11,744 nucleotides of DNA, from the NCBI GenBank assembly GCA_027023325.1, contig JALVVQ010000150.1, forward strand, positions 1 through 11,744, read 5' to 3'. A program made the translations under genes and the position numbers. Below are positions 1-7,620 of the stretch, one piece after another. This DNA is from Campylobacteraceae bacterium. GTDB lineage: Bacteria > Campylobacterota > Campylobacteria > Campylobacterales > Sulfurovaceae. The first letter of the stretch is position 1. Each line of letters begins with the position of its first letter. Under the pieces are notes generated by a model. The model saw only the letters and a list, made by a program, of their open reading frames with translations. It had not been told where the DNA came from and made no database searches.

Positions 1-1
1 C

Positions 2-565
2 AAGACACTCAAAGCAAGAGGTATCTTGCTTATCGTGGATGAGGTACAGACAGGTGTCTATCGCACGGGTGCATTTTTGGCATCTCAACTTTATGGGATA
101 ACGCCGGATGTTATTACCTTGGCAAAAGGGCTTGCCGGTGGTGTACCGATTGGTGTGGCGATGACTTCACTCAAGGATATCTTTGAGCCGGGTGATCACG
201 GCAGCACTTTCGGTGGCAATTTTCTGAGCACCAGAGCAGGGCTGACTGTGCTAGAGGTGTTAGAGAAAGAAGAGGAATCAGGTGCGCTGAAAGAGCGCAT
301 TGCGCTATTTGACAAGCACTTAAAAAGCCTGCAAGAGCGCTACTCTACCTATTTCGATACGCAGGTAGGGCTTGGGTTGATGCTGGGGCTTCGCGCCAGT
401 AGCAGTGAGATACAACAAAAGGTGCTTTCCGCAGCCTTTGAGGCAGGTGTGATTGTGCTCAAAGCAGGGAGAAATACGGTGCGCTTCTTGCCACCACTCA
501 CTATCACGGAAGAGGAAATCAATGAAGGATTCAAGCGTTTTGAAAAAGCTATGGCTGCTTTGTAG
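2..565 (+). CDS. argD: Acetylornithine aminotransferase (ArgD family), 3' part only
   Basis: Class-III PLP-dependent aminotransferase, in arginine biosynthesis converting N-acetylglutamate semialdehyde to N-acetylornithine with glutamate as amino donor. The gene is cut by the window edge; the open frame runs from base 2 and gives 187 residues, about the C-terminal half of a ~390-residue family member. Visible landmarks are DEVQTG (Asp about residue 13 of the visible part, the residue that contacts the PLP pyridine nitrogen) and ITLAKGLAGG, where the Lys (about residue 42) is the Schiff-base lysine. STFGGNFLS follows, then a C-terminal GRNTVRFLPPL segment, all typical of the ArgD/RocD subgroup. 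Family assignment is firm; ornithine or succinylornithine specificity cannot be excluded without the N-terminus. Its last 44 bases also encode the start of the next gene, so the two are probably co-transcribed. Confidence 0.88.
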   Translation, partial: KTLKARGILLIVDEVQTGVYRTGAFLASQLYGITPDVITLAKGLAGGVPIGVAMTSLKDIFEPGDHGSTFGGNFLSTRAGLTVLEVLEKEEESGALKERIALFDKHLKSLQERYSTYFDTQVGLGLMLGLRASSSEIQQKVLSAAFEAGVIVLKAGRNTVRFLPPLTITEEEINEGFKRFEKAMAAL

Positions 566-1721
566 TCTCGCAGTAGCGAACTGCGCGTATGCAGGAAGTG
601 ACCTGCAAAACTACCTGACAGAGGAAAAAAACCAGATTTTCAACTATCAGGAGATGAAAAACCAACTGGAGATGGATAAGCTCCATGACAGCTGGATCTC
701 TCCTATTACTGTCAGCTATCAGGAGAACTGGACAACCCAACCGCTGAGCGGCACGCAGTCAAGCTCAGCCTTTAGCATCGGGATTGATCAGCCTATCTTC
801 CGATCAGGAGGAATCTACTATGCGATCAAGTATTCTGATGCGCTCAGAGGTGCAAACTCCCGTGAAATAGCCATGCAGAAAAGGGCACTGATCGGGCAGG
901 CGATCGATATACTGTTCAGTATCAGGAAACTGAAGTTGCAGCACCAGAAGCTGAAACTATTGGTCAGAAATGATACGATCGATATCCAACGAAAACAGGA
1001 GAGTTACACGGCAGGGATACTGGATAGCAGCTTCTTGGATCAGGCTATTCTCAAGCATAATCAGGATGAATCTCAGATGCTTGATATCGAGCTCAATCTG
1101 GCAAAACTCCGCAGCAACTTCAAGCTCCTAAGCAGAAAAAATCCGGATAAGCTCAGGGTACCCCATCTCAAGATGATCTCCCTGAAGCACTATAAGCGTA
1201 ATCATGCAGATGTGGCAAAAAAGAAACTCCGGGTATTGGAGAAAAAGTACAGTAGCAAAATGACCTGGGCGAAATATCTTCCCACACTCTCTGTCCATGC
1301 CAGATATACCAATACCAATCAACATAGACCGGGTCTGGACGATGATTACAGTACCTATGGATTTACGCTCTCTGTACCGCTCAACATCAACAGTGCCACA
1401 GATATCGAATCCAGCCGTGTCAGCTATATGCAGTCGATGACAGAACTTCAGGATAGCCGCAGGGCAGCGGCACTGGAGTATGATATCGTACGCAAAAGCA
1501 TCGCTATCCTCAACAAGAAAAGTGCGCTGGCAAAGAAAGATGAAGCACTGTATCGAAAACTGTATAAGCGTACACAAGATCTGGTGAAAGCAGGAGAGAA
1601 GACCAAGCAGGATGTAGAAACCATGCGAAACTCTCTCAAGATCAAGAAACTTGATCGTCGTATCTATGCTGTAGAGAAGCAGCAACAGCTACTCAAACTC
1701 TACACCAAGGTGAGCCGTTGA
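522..1721 (+). CDS. TolC-family outer-membrane efflux/export protein
   Basis: Predicted outer-membrane channel protein of the TolC family, 399 residues, a little shorter than the usual 420-480. The N-terminus is a signal peptide: KK near residue 8, hydrophobic LWLLCSLAVA, probable cleavage after AYA at residue 24. The body is mostly amphipathic helix rich in K/Q/L, with two beta-type segments in repeat: FSIGIDQPIF followed by RSGG (about residues 84-97) and YGFTLSVPLNIN (second half). This two-fold arrangement is characteristic of TolC. I chose ATG 522 because AGAGGA lies 5 bases upstream; TTG 540 would give a compact MKKLW signal peptide and is the alternative. It starts inside argD and its stop overlaps the next gene's start. 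No inner-membrane pump or adaptor gene is visible, so the transport partner and substrate are unknown. Confidence 0.8.
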   Translation: MKDSSVLKKLWLLCSLAVANCAYAGSDLQNYLTEEKNQIFNYQEMKNQLEMDKLHDSWISPITVSYQENWTTQPLSGTQSSSAFSIGIDQPIFRSGGIYYAIKYSDALRGANSREIAMQKRALIGQAIDILFSIRKLKLQHQKLKLLVRNDTIDIQRKQESYTAGILDSSFLDQAILKHNQDESQMLDIELNLAKLRSNFKLLSRKNPDKLRVPHLKMISLKHYKRNHADVAKKKLRVLEKKYSSKMTWAKYLPTLSVHARYTNTNQHRPGLDDDYSTYGFTLSVPLNINSATDIESSRVSYMQSMTELQDSRRAAALEYDIVRKSIAILNKKSALAKKDEALYRKLYKRTQDLVKAGEKTKQDVETMRNSLKIKKLDRRIYAVEKQQQLLKLYTKVSR

Positions 1722-2704
1722 CCTTCTCAGCGTACATGCAGGCGTGGCTCTATGGTGAAGAGGGCTATTACAAAAAGTTCAAGGCGATAGGAAGAGGCGG
1801 GGATTTTTATACAGCGGTCAGTACCTCTGCTTTTTTTGGTGCCAGCATTGCCAATCATTTTTTGAAGCTTCTTGAAGAGGGTGTAGCAGACAGGCAAGGA
1901 TGGCTGATAGAGATAGGTGCCCATCAAGGCTACCTGATCAGTGATATGATACAGTGGCTCTATAGTTGTGATCCTGCGTTGATCGAGACGCTGCAGTTTG
2001 GTATCGTGGAGCGCCAGCCAGAGGTGCAGGAGGCGCAAAAGGTCTACCTCCATCAGCGTTTTGGTGATGCGGTCAAGGTACACTTTTTCAATGATATTTC
2101 GGAAGTAGAGGCGGCATATGCGTTTATCGTCGCAAATGAGATACTGGATGCTTTTCCCTGTGAACTCTACAAAGATGAAAAAATAGCCATAGTGGACGAT
2201 CATCACATCACATGGCAGGAAGCGCCACAGGACATTGTGGCATTTGCACAAAAACATTGGCTCAGAACTGGAGAGATTGCTGTGGGCTATGAGGCATTTG
2301 CCGAGGCGATGGCAGCGGGGATAGAGAAGCTGGATTTTGTGACTTTTGACTATGGTGAGAAGTATGTGCGTAATGACTTTTCTATTCGCATCTACCGAGA
2401 GCACGAGACGCTACCTCTGTTTGATGAGACATTGGTGCTTTCGGAAGCCTATCAAAAAGCAGATATTACCTATGATGTCAATTTTGCCCAAGTCATGGCA
2501 TCATTTGAGAGTGCGGGATTTGAGACGGTGGGGTACGAGACGCAGGCGAGGGCACTGGTACGATTCGGACTAATCGATATCCTGGAGCAGTACGCCAAAA
2601 CCACCAACGAGATCAATTATCTCAGAGAGGTAGATCGGATCAAGACACTCATCTCTCCCACGGTCATGGGAGACCGTTTCAAGATGCTGCATTTGAGGAA
2701 GTAG
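1718..2704 (+). CDS. MidA-family (COG1565/DUF185) class I SAM-dependent methyltransferase
   Basis: Predicted SAM-dependent methyltransferase of the MidA/NDUFAF7 family, 328 residues. The mitochondrial relative NDUFAF7 methylates an arginine of the complex I subunit NDUFS2; a similar role on NuoD is only an inference here. Family marks are the N-terminal F-x-x-YM-x-x-x-LY-x-x-x-GYY pattern (residues 3-18), GGDFYTA (27-33), an IEIGAHQG SAM-loop segment (64-71) and VANEILDAFP (138-147). The SAM loop is usually GAGxG, so His/Gln in place of the inner glycine is unusual. The start is TTG at 1718, overlapping the previous stop as TTGA; ATG 1736 is possible but would remove the conserved N-terminal Phe-Tyr-Met, so TTG is preferred and implies translational coupling. 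Family call is firm, substrate unknown. Confidence 0.82.
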   Translation: MTFSAYMQAWLYGEEGYYKKFKAIGRGGDFYTAVSTSAFFGASIANHFLKLLEEGVADRQGWLIEIGAHQGYLISDMIQWLYSCDPALIETLQFGIVERQPEVQEAQKVYLHQRFGDAVKVHFFNDISEVEAAYAFIVANEILDAFPCELYKDEKIAIVDDHHITWQEAPQDIVAFAQKHWLRTGEIAVGYEAFAEAMAAGIEKLDFVTFDYGEKYVRNDFSIRIYREHETLPLFDETLVLSEAYQKADITYDVNFAQVMASFESAGFETVGYETQARALVRFGLIDILEQYAKTTNEINYLREVDRIKTLISPTVMGDRFKMLHLRK

Positions 2705-2710
2705 CTTCTC

Positions 2711-3220
2711 TTAGCCTTGCTTGAGTTTTTTGAGTATAGCACAGCGTTTGATGGCACCAATTTCTCCGCCAAAGCGCTTGCTGTATCTTTCAAATTTGGC
2801 AGCACCTATCATAGAGATACACTCTTGTTTGTTCATTGAAGAGGCCAGCGCTGTACTGGGGGCTGGAGATGTGACTGCGGGTTGGCTTACGGCAGTCTCT
2901 ATGGGATTGTTTGCTTCTATAGGCTGATCTATTTTTTGAGGCTTATCTGTGTTTTGAATCGTTCCTTGGAGACCAAGGAGTTCAGGATCCTTCTCTTTGG
3001 AGCCTACACTGTAAGGCTCTGGTTTGAGCTTGTATTTGTGTTCGGTGCGCGTGGTGTCATACAGTCTCCCCGTTCCTGTCCTTGTAGTTGTGGTTGTAGT
3101 TTTGGGTTTTGTTTTGTTTTGATGGACGACAGATACCGACTCTATCGGAATATGTCTGACGCGGCGCACGCAGCCACTCATTAGTAGCATAATCAATAAT
3201 CCATAGCCAATATATCTCAT
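2711..3220 (-). CDS. Small Thr/Pro-rich lipoprotein with C-terminal Cys-flanked module
   Basis: Predicted lipoprotein of 169 residues, function unknown. The first 17 residues form a lipoprotein signal peptide ending in the lipobox MSGC, so Cys17 would be lipidated after cleavage. Residues about 36-130 are low-complexity and probably disordered: a Lys/Thr block with six consecutive Thr (41-46), then Pro/Thr/Ser/Ala-rich linker. The last ~38 residues look folded and conserved: EC at 133-134, then MIG, KFERY, FGGE and IKRCAIL, with Cys134 and Cys160 flanking it. I have a faint memory of similar tails in other Campylobacterota proteins but cannot name a domain. The start ATG has AAAGGAAG about 5 bases upstream. 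It lies downstream of acpS in the same orientation (72-base gap) and converges on the methyltransferase gene with only 6 bases between stops. Confidence 0.75.
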   Translation of the reverse strand: MRYIGYGLLIMLLMSGCVRRVRHIPIESVSVVHQNKTKPKTTTTTTRTGTGRLYDTTRTEHKYKLKPEPYSVGSKEKDPELLGLQGTIQNTDKPQKIDQPIEANNPIETAVSQPAVTSPAPSTALASSMNKQECISMIGAAKFERYSKRFGGEIGAIKRCAILKKLKQG

Positions 3221-3292
3221 ATTTTCTTCCTTTGCCCCATTGTTGCTAGTATTTTACTTTATAATACTTAAAATAAGCTCTAGAAAGTGTCT

Positions 3293-3646
3293 TTATTCTA
3301 ATTCTACGATAACAGTCGCAATGGCAAAGTCGCCATCATGGCTGATAGAAAGTGAGCTATTTTGGATTGGGTGTAGGGTTGCGGCTTGTGTGCTGAGTGT
3401 AAAGTAGGGTGCCCCTCTGGGGTCTTTGAAAAGTTGGATGTCATGAAAGCCAAGACGGGATCCAATGCCGCATCCCAGCGCTTTGGAAATTGCTTCTTTG
3501 GCTGCCCAGAACCCTGCGAGAGACTCTACCTTGTGGGCGAGTGCAATCTCGCTGCTGTTGAGAAACCTTTTTTTGAAGCTTTCTCCATGACGATCAAGTG
3601 CTTGTGTTATACGTGAGACCTGTATGATATCTGTTCCAATTTTCAT
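3293..3646 (-). CDS. acpS: Holo-[acyl-carrier-protein] synthase
   Basis: AcpS transfers 4'-phosphopantetheine from CoA to the serine of apo-ACP, activating it for fatty-acid synthesis; it is cytoplasmic. The protein is 117 residues, normal for the group. It starts MKIGTDIIQVSRI (Asp6 is the metal ligand), has FWAAKEAISKALG with Glu51 as the second metal ligand, and ends with SLSISHDGDFAIA, the standard C-terminal signature. The frame is open 14 codons further upstream to an ATG at 3688, but family members begin right before the IGTD motif, so ATG 3646 is chosen. No strong Shine-Dalgarno precedes it, consistent with coupling to radA, which ends 22 bases upstream on the same strand. Confidence 0.93.
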   Translation of the reverse strand: MKIGTDIIQVSRITQALDRHGESFKKRFLNSSEIALAHKVESLAGFWAAKEAISKALGCGIGSRLGFHDIQLFKDPRGAPYFTLSTQAATLHPIQNSSLSISHDGDFAIATVIVELE

Positions 3647-3668
3647 AGAGGTAGTATAGCAGAAAATA

Positions 3669-5024
3669 CTAAACAAATATCCACTCAACTACCTTGGAAA
3701 CTTCATCGGCAACAAAGCATTTGATTGCACTTTTTTCGATGGGCTTTGCTGGCACAATGACTTTCTTAAAGCCCTGTGTCTCTATCTCCTTGAGGCGTTG
3801 TGCGAGACCAGAGACTTCCCTGACTTCGCCTGTGAGACTGACTTCGCCTAAAAAGAGAGTCTCGGAGCTCAATTCCCTGTCCCGGTAGCTGCTGAGAATA
3901 GCTGCGATAATCGCCAAGTCTGCTGAAGGTTCGTTGATCTTGATGCCGCCGGAAATATTGATATAGACATCATAGGTGCCTAGTGGAAGGTCGAGCTTTT
4001 TTTCCAGCAGTGCCAGAAGCATATTGAGACGGTTATTGTCGAATCCCGTAGAGCTGCGTTTGGCGTGTCCGTAGGATTCGGAGACCAGTGCCTGTACTTC
4101 GATAATGATAGGTCGGCTTCCCTCCATGATGACAGTCAAAGCAGAGCCTGACTGAAGCTTCTCTTTGTCAAAAAACCTGCCTGCCATACTTTTGGCATCA
4201 TTGAGCCCTCGGGCATTCATCTCGAAGATACCTACTTCATTGGTAGAGCCAAAGCGGTTTTTGAACCCGCGTAGTAATCTCAGTTCCGAGTTGGTATCCC
4301 CCTCAAAATAGAGTACTGTATCGACCATATGCTCAAGCACCCTAGGTCCTGCGATAGAGCCATCCTTGGTGATATGCCCGATGATAAAGATGGGGATATG
4401 GAGGCTCTTAGCGATACGCATGAGTTCGAAGGTGATTGTACGCACCTGTGTAACTGAACCTGGAGCTGAGGGGGTTTCCTCAGAGTAGAGTGTCTGAATG
4501 GAGTCGATGACGATAAAGTCATACTTTTTGCTACCCACCTCAGAGAGTACGGTAGAGAGATTGATCTCCGGGAGGAGATAGAGCTTCTCATGGTTGGCAT
4601 CCAGGCGGTTGGCACGCAGCTTAATCTGCCCTGCAGACTCTTCACCGGAGACATAGAGTACAGTTCTGTCACTCTGGGCGAGATTGCCAGCAATCTTGAG
4701 TAGGAGTGTAGATTTTCCGATTCCTGGGCTTCCACCGATGAGGGTGAGTGATCCAGGTACGATACCACCTCCGAGCACCAGATCCAGCTCTTTGCTCCCT
4801 GAGCCAAATCGGATGATATTGTCCTCATTAATCTGTGTGATAGGTTTGGCATTGCCCTGTGACGATATACTGGCTACGGAGTTGGTCTCTTTGAGAAATT
4901 TAATCTGTTCTGCGTTGAGCTCTATGAGGCTTTCCCACTCATTACAAGAGGGGCATTTCCCCATCCATCTAGGGCTCTGAAACCCGCATGTCTGACACTC
5001 AAAAAGTGTTTTTTTCTTCGCCAT
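3669..5024 (-). CDS. radA: DNA repair protein RadA (Sms)
   Basis: RadA is a RecA-like ATPase with DnaB-type helicase activity that drives branch migration during homologous recombination and repair. The protein has 451 residues, full length. Domains in order: a C4 zinc finger (CQTC at 10-13, CPSC at 24-27); RecA-like core with Walker A GGSPGIGKST (97-106, Lys104) and Walker B YDFIVIDSIQ (168-177); the RadA signature KNRFGS (255-260); and a Lon-protease-like C-terminal domain from about residue 290, including GTYDVYINISGG and FLGEVSLTGEVR. All key residues are intact. The ATG is preceded by AGAGGAAC at a suitable distance. It heads the leftward group radA-acpS-lipoprotein. Confidence 0.96.
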   Translation of the reverse strand: MAKKKTLFECQTCGFQSPRWMGKCPSCNEWESLIELNAEQIKFLKETNSVASISSQGNAKPITQINEDNIIRFGSGSKELDLVLGGGIVPGSLTLIGGSPGIGKSTLLLKIAGNLAQSDRTVLYVSGEESAGQIKLRANRLDANHEKLYLLPEINLSTVLSEVGSKKYDFIVIDSIQTLYSEETPSAPGSVTQVRTITFELMRIAKSLHIPIFIIGHITKDGSIAGPRVLEHMVDTVLYFEGDTNSELRLLRGFKNRFGSTNEVGIFEMNARGLNDAKSMAGRFFDKEKLQSGSALTVIMEGSRPIIIEVQALVSESYGHAKRSSTGFDNNRLNMLLALLEKKLDLPLGTYDVYINISGGIKINEPSADLAIIAAILSSYRDRELSSETLFLGEVSLTGEVREVSGLAQRLKEIETQGFKKVIVPAKPIEKSAIKCFVADEVSKVVEWIFV

Positions 5025-5052
5025 TTTTCTGTTCCTCTATTGTGTTGATGCT

Positions 5053-5083
5053 ATTGTATTGGATTTTAGAGAAAAGGAGTCAA
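5053..5083 (-). promoter_or_regulatory. Probable sigma-70-type promoter of radA
   Basis: On the minus strand TTGACT (5083-5078) and TACAAT (5058-5053) are separated by 19 bases, slightly longer than ideal. The -10 box lies 28 bases upstream of the radA ATG, giving a short leader that contains the AGAGGAAC ribosome-binding site. Sequence match only; the spacing makes it tentative. Confidence 0.4.
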
Positions 5084-5108
5084 AAAATGCCATATTGTCA
5101 TATTTTTC

Positions 5109-5131
5109 TCTTTTTGTGACTTGCAAAAAGA
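5109..5131. repeat. Short perfect inverted repeat between radA and plsC
   Basis: TCTTTTTG (5109-5116) and CAAAAAGA (5124-5131) form an 8-bp perfect inverted repeat around a 7-base spacer, TGACTTG. It sits in the 164-base divergent spacer, about 29 bases upstream of the plsC -10 box. Neither strand has a following T-run, so it does not look like a terminator. It could be an operator for a dimeric regulator, or chance in A/T-rich DNA. Confidence 0.3.
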
Positions 5132-5153
5132 ACTCATAAAACCGTCATGCTTT

Positions 5154-5165
5154 TATGGCTATAAT
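5154..5165 (+). promoter_or_regulatory. Probable promoter (-10 box) of plsC
   Basis: A perfect TATAAT (5160-5165), preceded by ATGGC, ends 23 bases before the plsC start. The 17-base-upstream position holds TAAAAC, not a good -35, which is common for Campylobacterota promoters that rely on the -10 box. GAGGAG (5178-5183) follows as ribosome-binding site. Confidence 0.55.
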
Positions 5166-5188
5166 ACCACATTAATTGAGGAGTATGT

Positions 5189-5872
5189 ATGAATCTAGGT
5201 AGCATCAAACATCTGCTGATCGGACTGTATCTGACCAACAGCTATGGACTAAAACTGAGAAAAACAGAAGATCCAAAAGAGAAAAAAAGACTCAGGCTAG
5301 CCTATGCTAAAGCACAACTTTCGGCACTCAATATCACTGTTAGTGTAGAAAACCCTGAGATGGTTCCAAAAGATGGGAAATATCTTTTGATTAGTAACCA
5401 TAGAAGTATTATCGATCCTCCCATTCTGGAGATGGCACTTTACAATAGTGCTCTGTATGGACTATGGATTTCCAAAAAAGAGCTCTACAACTCGCCTTTC
5501 TTTGGACTCTTTGTTCGTAACGGAGGCTCTATCCTCCTAGATAGGGAGAAGCGTCAGATGAGTGGCTTTTTTGCAGATGTCAAAAAAGGCGTCTCGGAGG
5601 GAAGTTCGATTTTTATCTTCCCCGAGGGTACACGAAACAAGACCGAAAAGCCACTGGGCACATTCAAAGATGGTTCCCGTATCATCGCGATGAAAAACAG
5701 GCTGCCCATCCTCCCTGTCTATATCCAAACCCATGCCGGCGAGACACTCAAGGCAGCGATAAAAGATGATAAGACGCCACGGGAAATCGTGGTGCGTTTC
5801 GGAGAGCCACTTCCCTATAAGAGCAGAGAAAATCTGGAAATCGCCTATAGAGAAGCTTTTGGTATCTCCTAA
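5189..5872 (+). CDS. plsC: 1-acyl-sn-glycerol-3-phosphate acyltransferase (PlsC family)
   Basis: Acyltransferase that adds the second acyl chain to lysophosphatidic acid, giving phosphatidic acid for phospholipid synthesis at the inner membrane. 227 residues, normal length. The catalytic HX4D motif is NHRSIIDPP with His71 and Asp76; the phosphate-binding motif FPEGTRNK lies at 144-151, and GGSILLDRE (112-120) fits the intervening block containing the conserved Arg. LPILPVYIQ is the usual final block. There is no strongly hydrophobic N-terminal helix, so membrane association may be peripheral. An ATG at 5185 overlaps in another frame but hits a stop after five codons; ATG 5189 has GAGGAG 5 bases upstream. 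Acyl donor and exact lysolipid acceptor cannot be read from the sequence. Confidence 0.87.
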   Translation: MNLGSIKHLLIGLYLTNSYGLKLRKTEDPKEKKRLRLAYAKAQLSALNITVSVENPEMVPKDGKYLLISNHRSIIDPPILEMALYNSALYGLWISKKELYNSPFFGLFVRNGGSILLDREKRQMSGFFADVKKGVSEGSSIFIFPEGTRNKTEKPLGTFKDGSRIIAMKNRLPILPVYIQTHAGETLKAAIKDDKTPREIVVRFGEPLPYKSRENLEIAYREAFGIS

Positions 5873-5883
5873 GGCTTACTGCT

Positions 5884-7545
5884 TTATGCCTGCCTATTGG
5901 CATCCTCCAGTTTTTCTGAAATCTGCTTGAGCAGAGGGGGATAGTCTAGCTTATCAAAAAAGAGCTCTACCATTTTGGGCTCAGTGGTACCTATCTCGTC
6001 AAGCTTTTCAAAAAATGTATCAAAGTCTTTGATAGTAATGGTTTGCTGTATACCCAATGACTTCGCCAAATCCAGATACTTCCACATATAGATATCATTA
6101 TAGGACTGAGTAGGCCCATGAATGGCACGCTCGATGGTGTAGCCATCATTGTTGATGAGAAAGATGGTGATATTAAGATTATACTTGGCGATAAGGCTGA
6201 CTTCCTGGGCAGTGAGCTGAAAGGAGCCATCTCCGATAAAGAGCAGTACCCTGCGATCGGGTGAGGCAATAGCAGAACCGATGGCAGCAGGGAGTGTGTA
6301 GCCGATAGATGCCCAAAGAATCTGAGAGACAAAATCAATCCCAGCAGGAAGATTCTGATGCAACAGTCCAAAGAGTGAAGAGCCTGCTTCAGCTACGACG
6401 ATATCGCCCTCATTGACAATATGCTTTGCCACAAGTGGCCAAAATGGCGCATGTCTGAGCTTTTCTCCTGCAAGTGCTTCTGCTATAAGGCAGGCATGGG
6501 TTGGTCGCTCAAAGGGGAGATGGTGTGCAGGATTGGGCTGCATATGTTCTATGAGATATTCCAGCACCATCTCTACGCTGATATCGGCATAGAGATCTTT
6601 GCCGATCTTGATGCTCTCTGGTTTGATGGCGATCACTCGGCTATAGTCGATTCCGTCTTCTGTGAAGCCTCCTGAGTTCAGGTCAGTATCAACTGTACCG
6701 ATGGACAGGATACAGTCAGAGCTCTGCACCAGTGCCACGATCCCTTCCGTGCTATAGTCGGCAGCATAGATGCCTAGATAGTTGGGTTCTGCGACATTGG
6801 TTTCATTGATAATGGATTTTCCCATGAGCGTGGTGACAAATTTGGACTGTGTCTTCTGTAGCAATTGGGTGACATGTGCTCTCCATCCGAATCGTGCCGT
6901 GTTGATGCCCAGCACAAAAATCGGGCGTGTTGCCTCTTTGAATTGTGTGATGATGGCTTCTCCCAGTTCTGCAACCCTGTAGCTGTCTCTGTTGTGTCGG
7001 TGAAAAGCGATAGAGGCAATATCCTCATCCACTTCCCTATCGATCAAGTCCGTAGGCAGCCCAATATAGCAGGGCTTTTTGGAGGTCAGCATATGGGAGA
7101 TCACCCGTTGGAGCTCAGTGATATAGTTGTGGGCAGTCAGTATGGTAGTAGCGCCGGAGATAGGCGCGAAAGAGTCGAGAAAGTTATTTTTCTTGTAATT
7201 ACCTAGAGTGTGATGCACCGGTACATCATTTTCCAGAAGGTTGCTGTTGGGATAACCGACAATATGGAGGATAGGTACATTGTGGGCATAGGCTCCGGCG
7301 ATGCCATTGGCGGCACTGAGCTCTCCTACCCCATGTGTGGTGACCAGTACCGCCATACCATTTTCTCTGGCATAACCATCTGCCGCATAGGCAGCATTGA
7401 GCTCATTGCAATTGCCTATCCATGTGATCTCTGACTCTTCTACGATATAGTCCAAAAACCTCAGATTGTAATCTCCAGGTACACCAAAAATATGCCCGAC
7501 ATCCAGTTCTTTGACGATAGTCAGAATAAAATCCCCAAGTTTCAT
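5884..7545 (-). CDS. Thiamine-diphosphate 2-oxo-acid decarboxylase (pyruvate/indolepyruvate decarboxylase family)
   Basis: Non-oxidative decarboxylase that turns a 2-oxo acid into an aldehyde and CO2 using ThDP and Mg2+. The protein has 553 residues, full length. Every catalytic mark of the PDC/IPDC group is present: FGVPGDYN with Asp25, NCNEL with Glu48 (cofactor-activating Glu), the His111-His112 pair, the ThDP-binding motif from GDGS (438-441) to NND (465-467), and YTIERAIHG with Glu472. These match Zymomonas PDC Asp27, Glu50, His113/114 and Glu473. The pattern is of the decarboxylase type, unlike acetolactate synthase. Substrate (pyruvate, indolepyruvate, phenylpyruvate or branched oxo acids) cannot be decided. 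ATG is preceded by AAAGGGG, 7 bases away. The gene is transcribed leftward, 75 bases after the GIY-YIG gene, and converges on plsC with 11 bases between stops. No alcohol or aldehyde dehydrogenase is in view. Confidence 0.9.
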   Translation of the reverse strand: MKLGDFILTIVKELDVGHIFGVPGDYNLRFLDYIVEESEITWIGNCNELNAAYAADGYARENGMAVLVTTHGVGELSAANGIAGAYAHNVPILHIVGYPNSNLLENDVPVHHTLGNYKKNNFLDSFAPISGATTILTAHNYITELQRVISHMLTSKKPCYIGLPTDLIDREVDEDIASIAFHRHNRDSYRVAELGEAIITQFKEATRPIFVLGINTARFGWRAHVTQLLQKTQSKFVTTLMGKSIINETNVAEPNYLGIYAADYSTEGIVALVQSSDCILSIGTVDTDLNSGGFTEDGIDYSRVIAIKPESIKIGKDLYADISVEMVLEYLIEHMQPNPAHHLPFERPTHACLIAEALAGEKLRHAPFWPLVAKHIVNEGDIVVAEAGSSLFGLLHQNLPAGIDFVSQILWASIGYTLPAAIGSAIASPDRRVLLFIGDGSFQLTAQEVSLIAKYNLNITIFLINNDGYTIERAIHGPTQSYNDIYMWKYLDLAKSLGIQQTITIKDFDTFFEKLDEIGTTEPKMVELFFDKLDYPPLLKQISEKLEDANRQA

Positions 7546-7620
7546 AAGCAGACCCCTTTTTTTCGCCTATCTTAACGAAGAGGAGATAAAAGAGATATTA
7601 AATTAAAATTTTTTATGAAA

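Noticed and set aside
1128..1685. 185-codon open frame on the minus strand
   Set aside because: Antisense to the TolC-like gene, with no signal, domain or ribosome-binding site of its own.
1727..2404. 225-codon open frame on the minus strand
   Set aside because: It lies entirely opposite the methyltransferase gene, which has clear family motifs; the antisense product has no recognisable domain.
3248..3268. Hairpin AGTATT/AATACT between acpS and the lipoprotein gene as terminator
   Set aside because: Only 6 bp, all but one A/T, with no following T-run in the direction of transcription; too weak to call.
4280..4852. 190-codon open frame on the minus strand
   Set aside because: Same-strand alternate frame inside radA; the radA frame carries Walker A/B and the KNRFGS motif.
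5884..5904. ATGCC/GGCAT stem near the plsC-decarboxylase convergent junction as bidirectional terminator
   Set aside because: The 5-bp stem lies within the decarboxylase coding end and has no T-run on either side.
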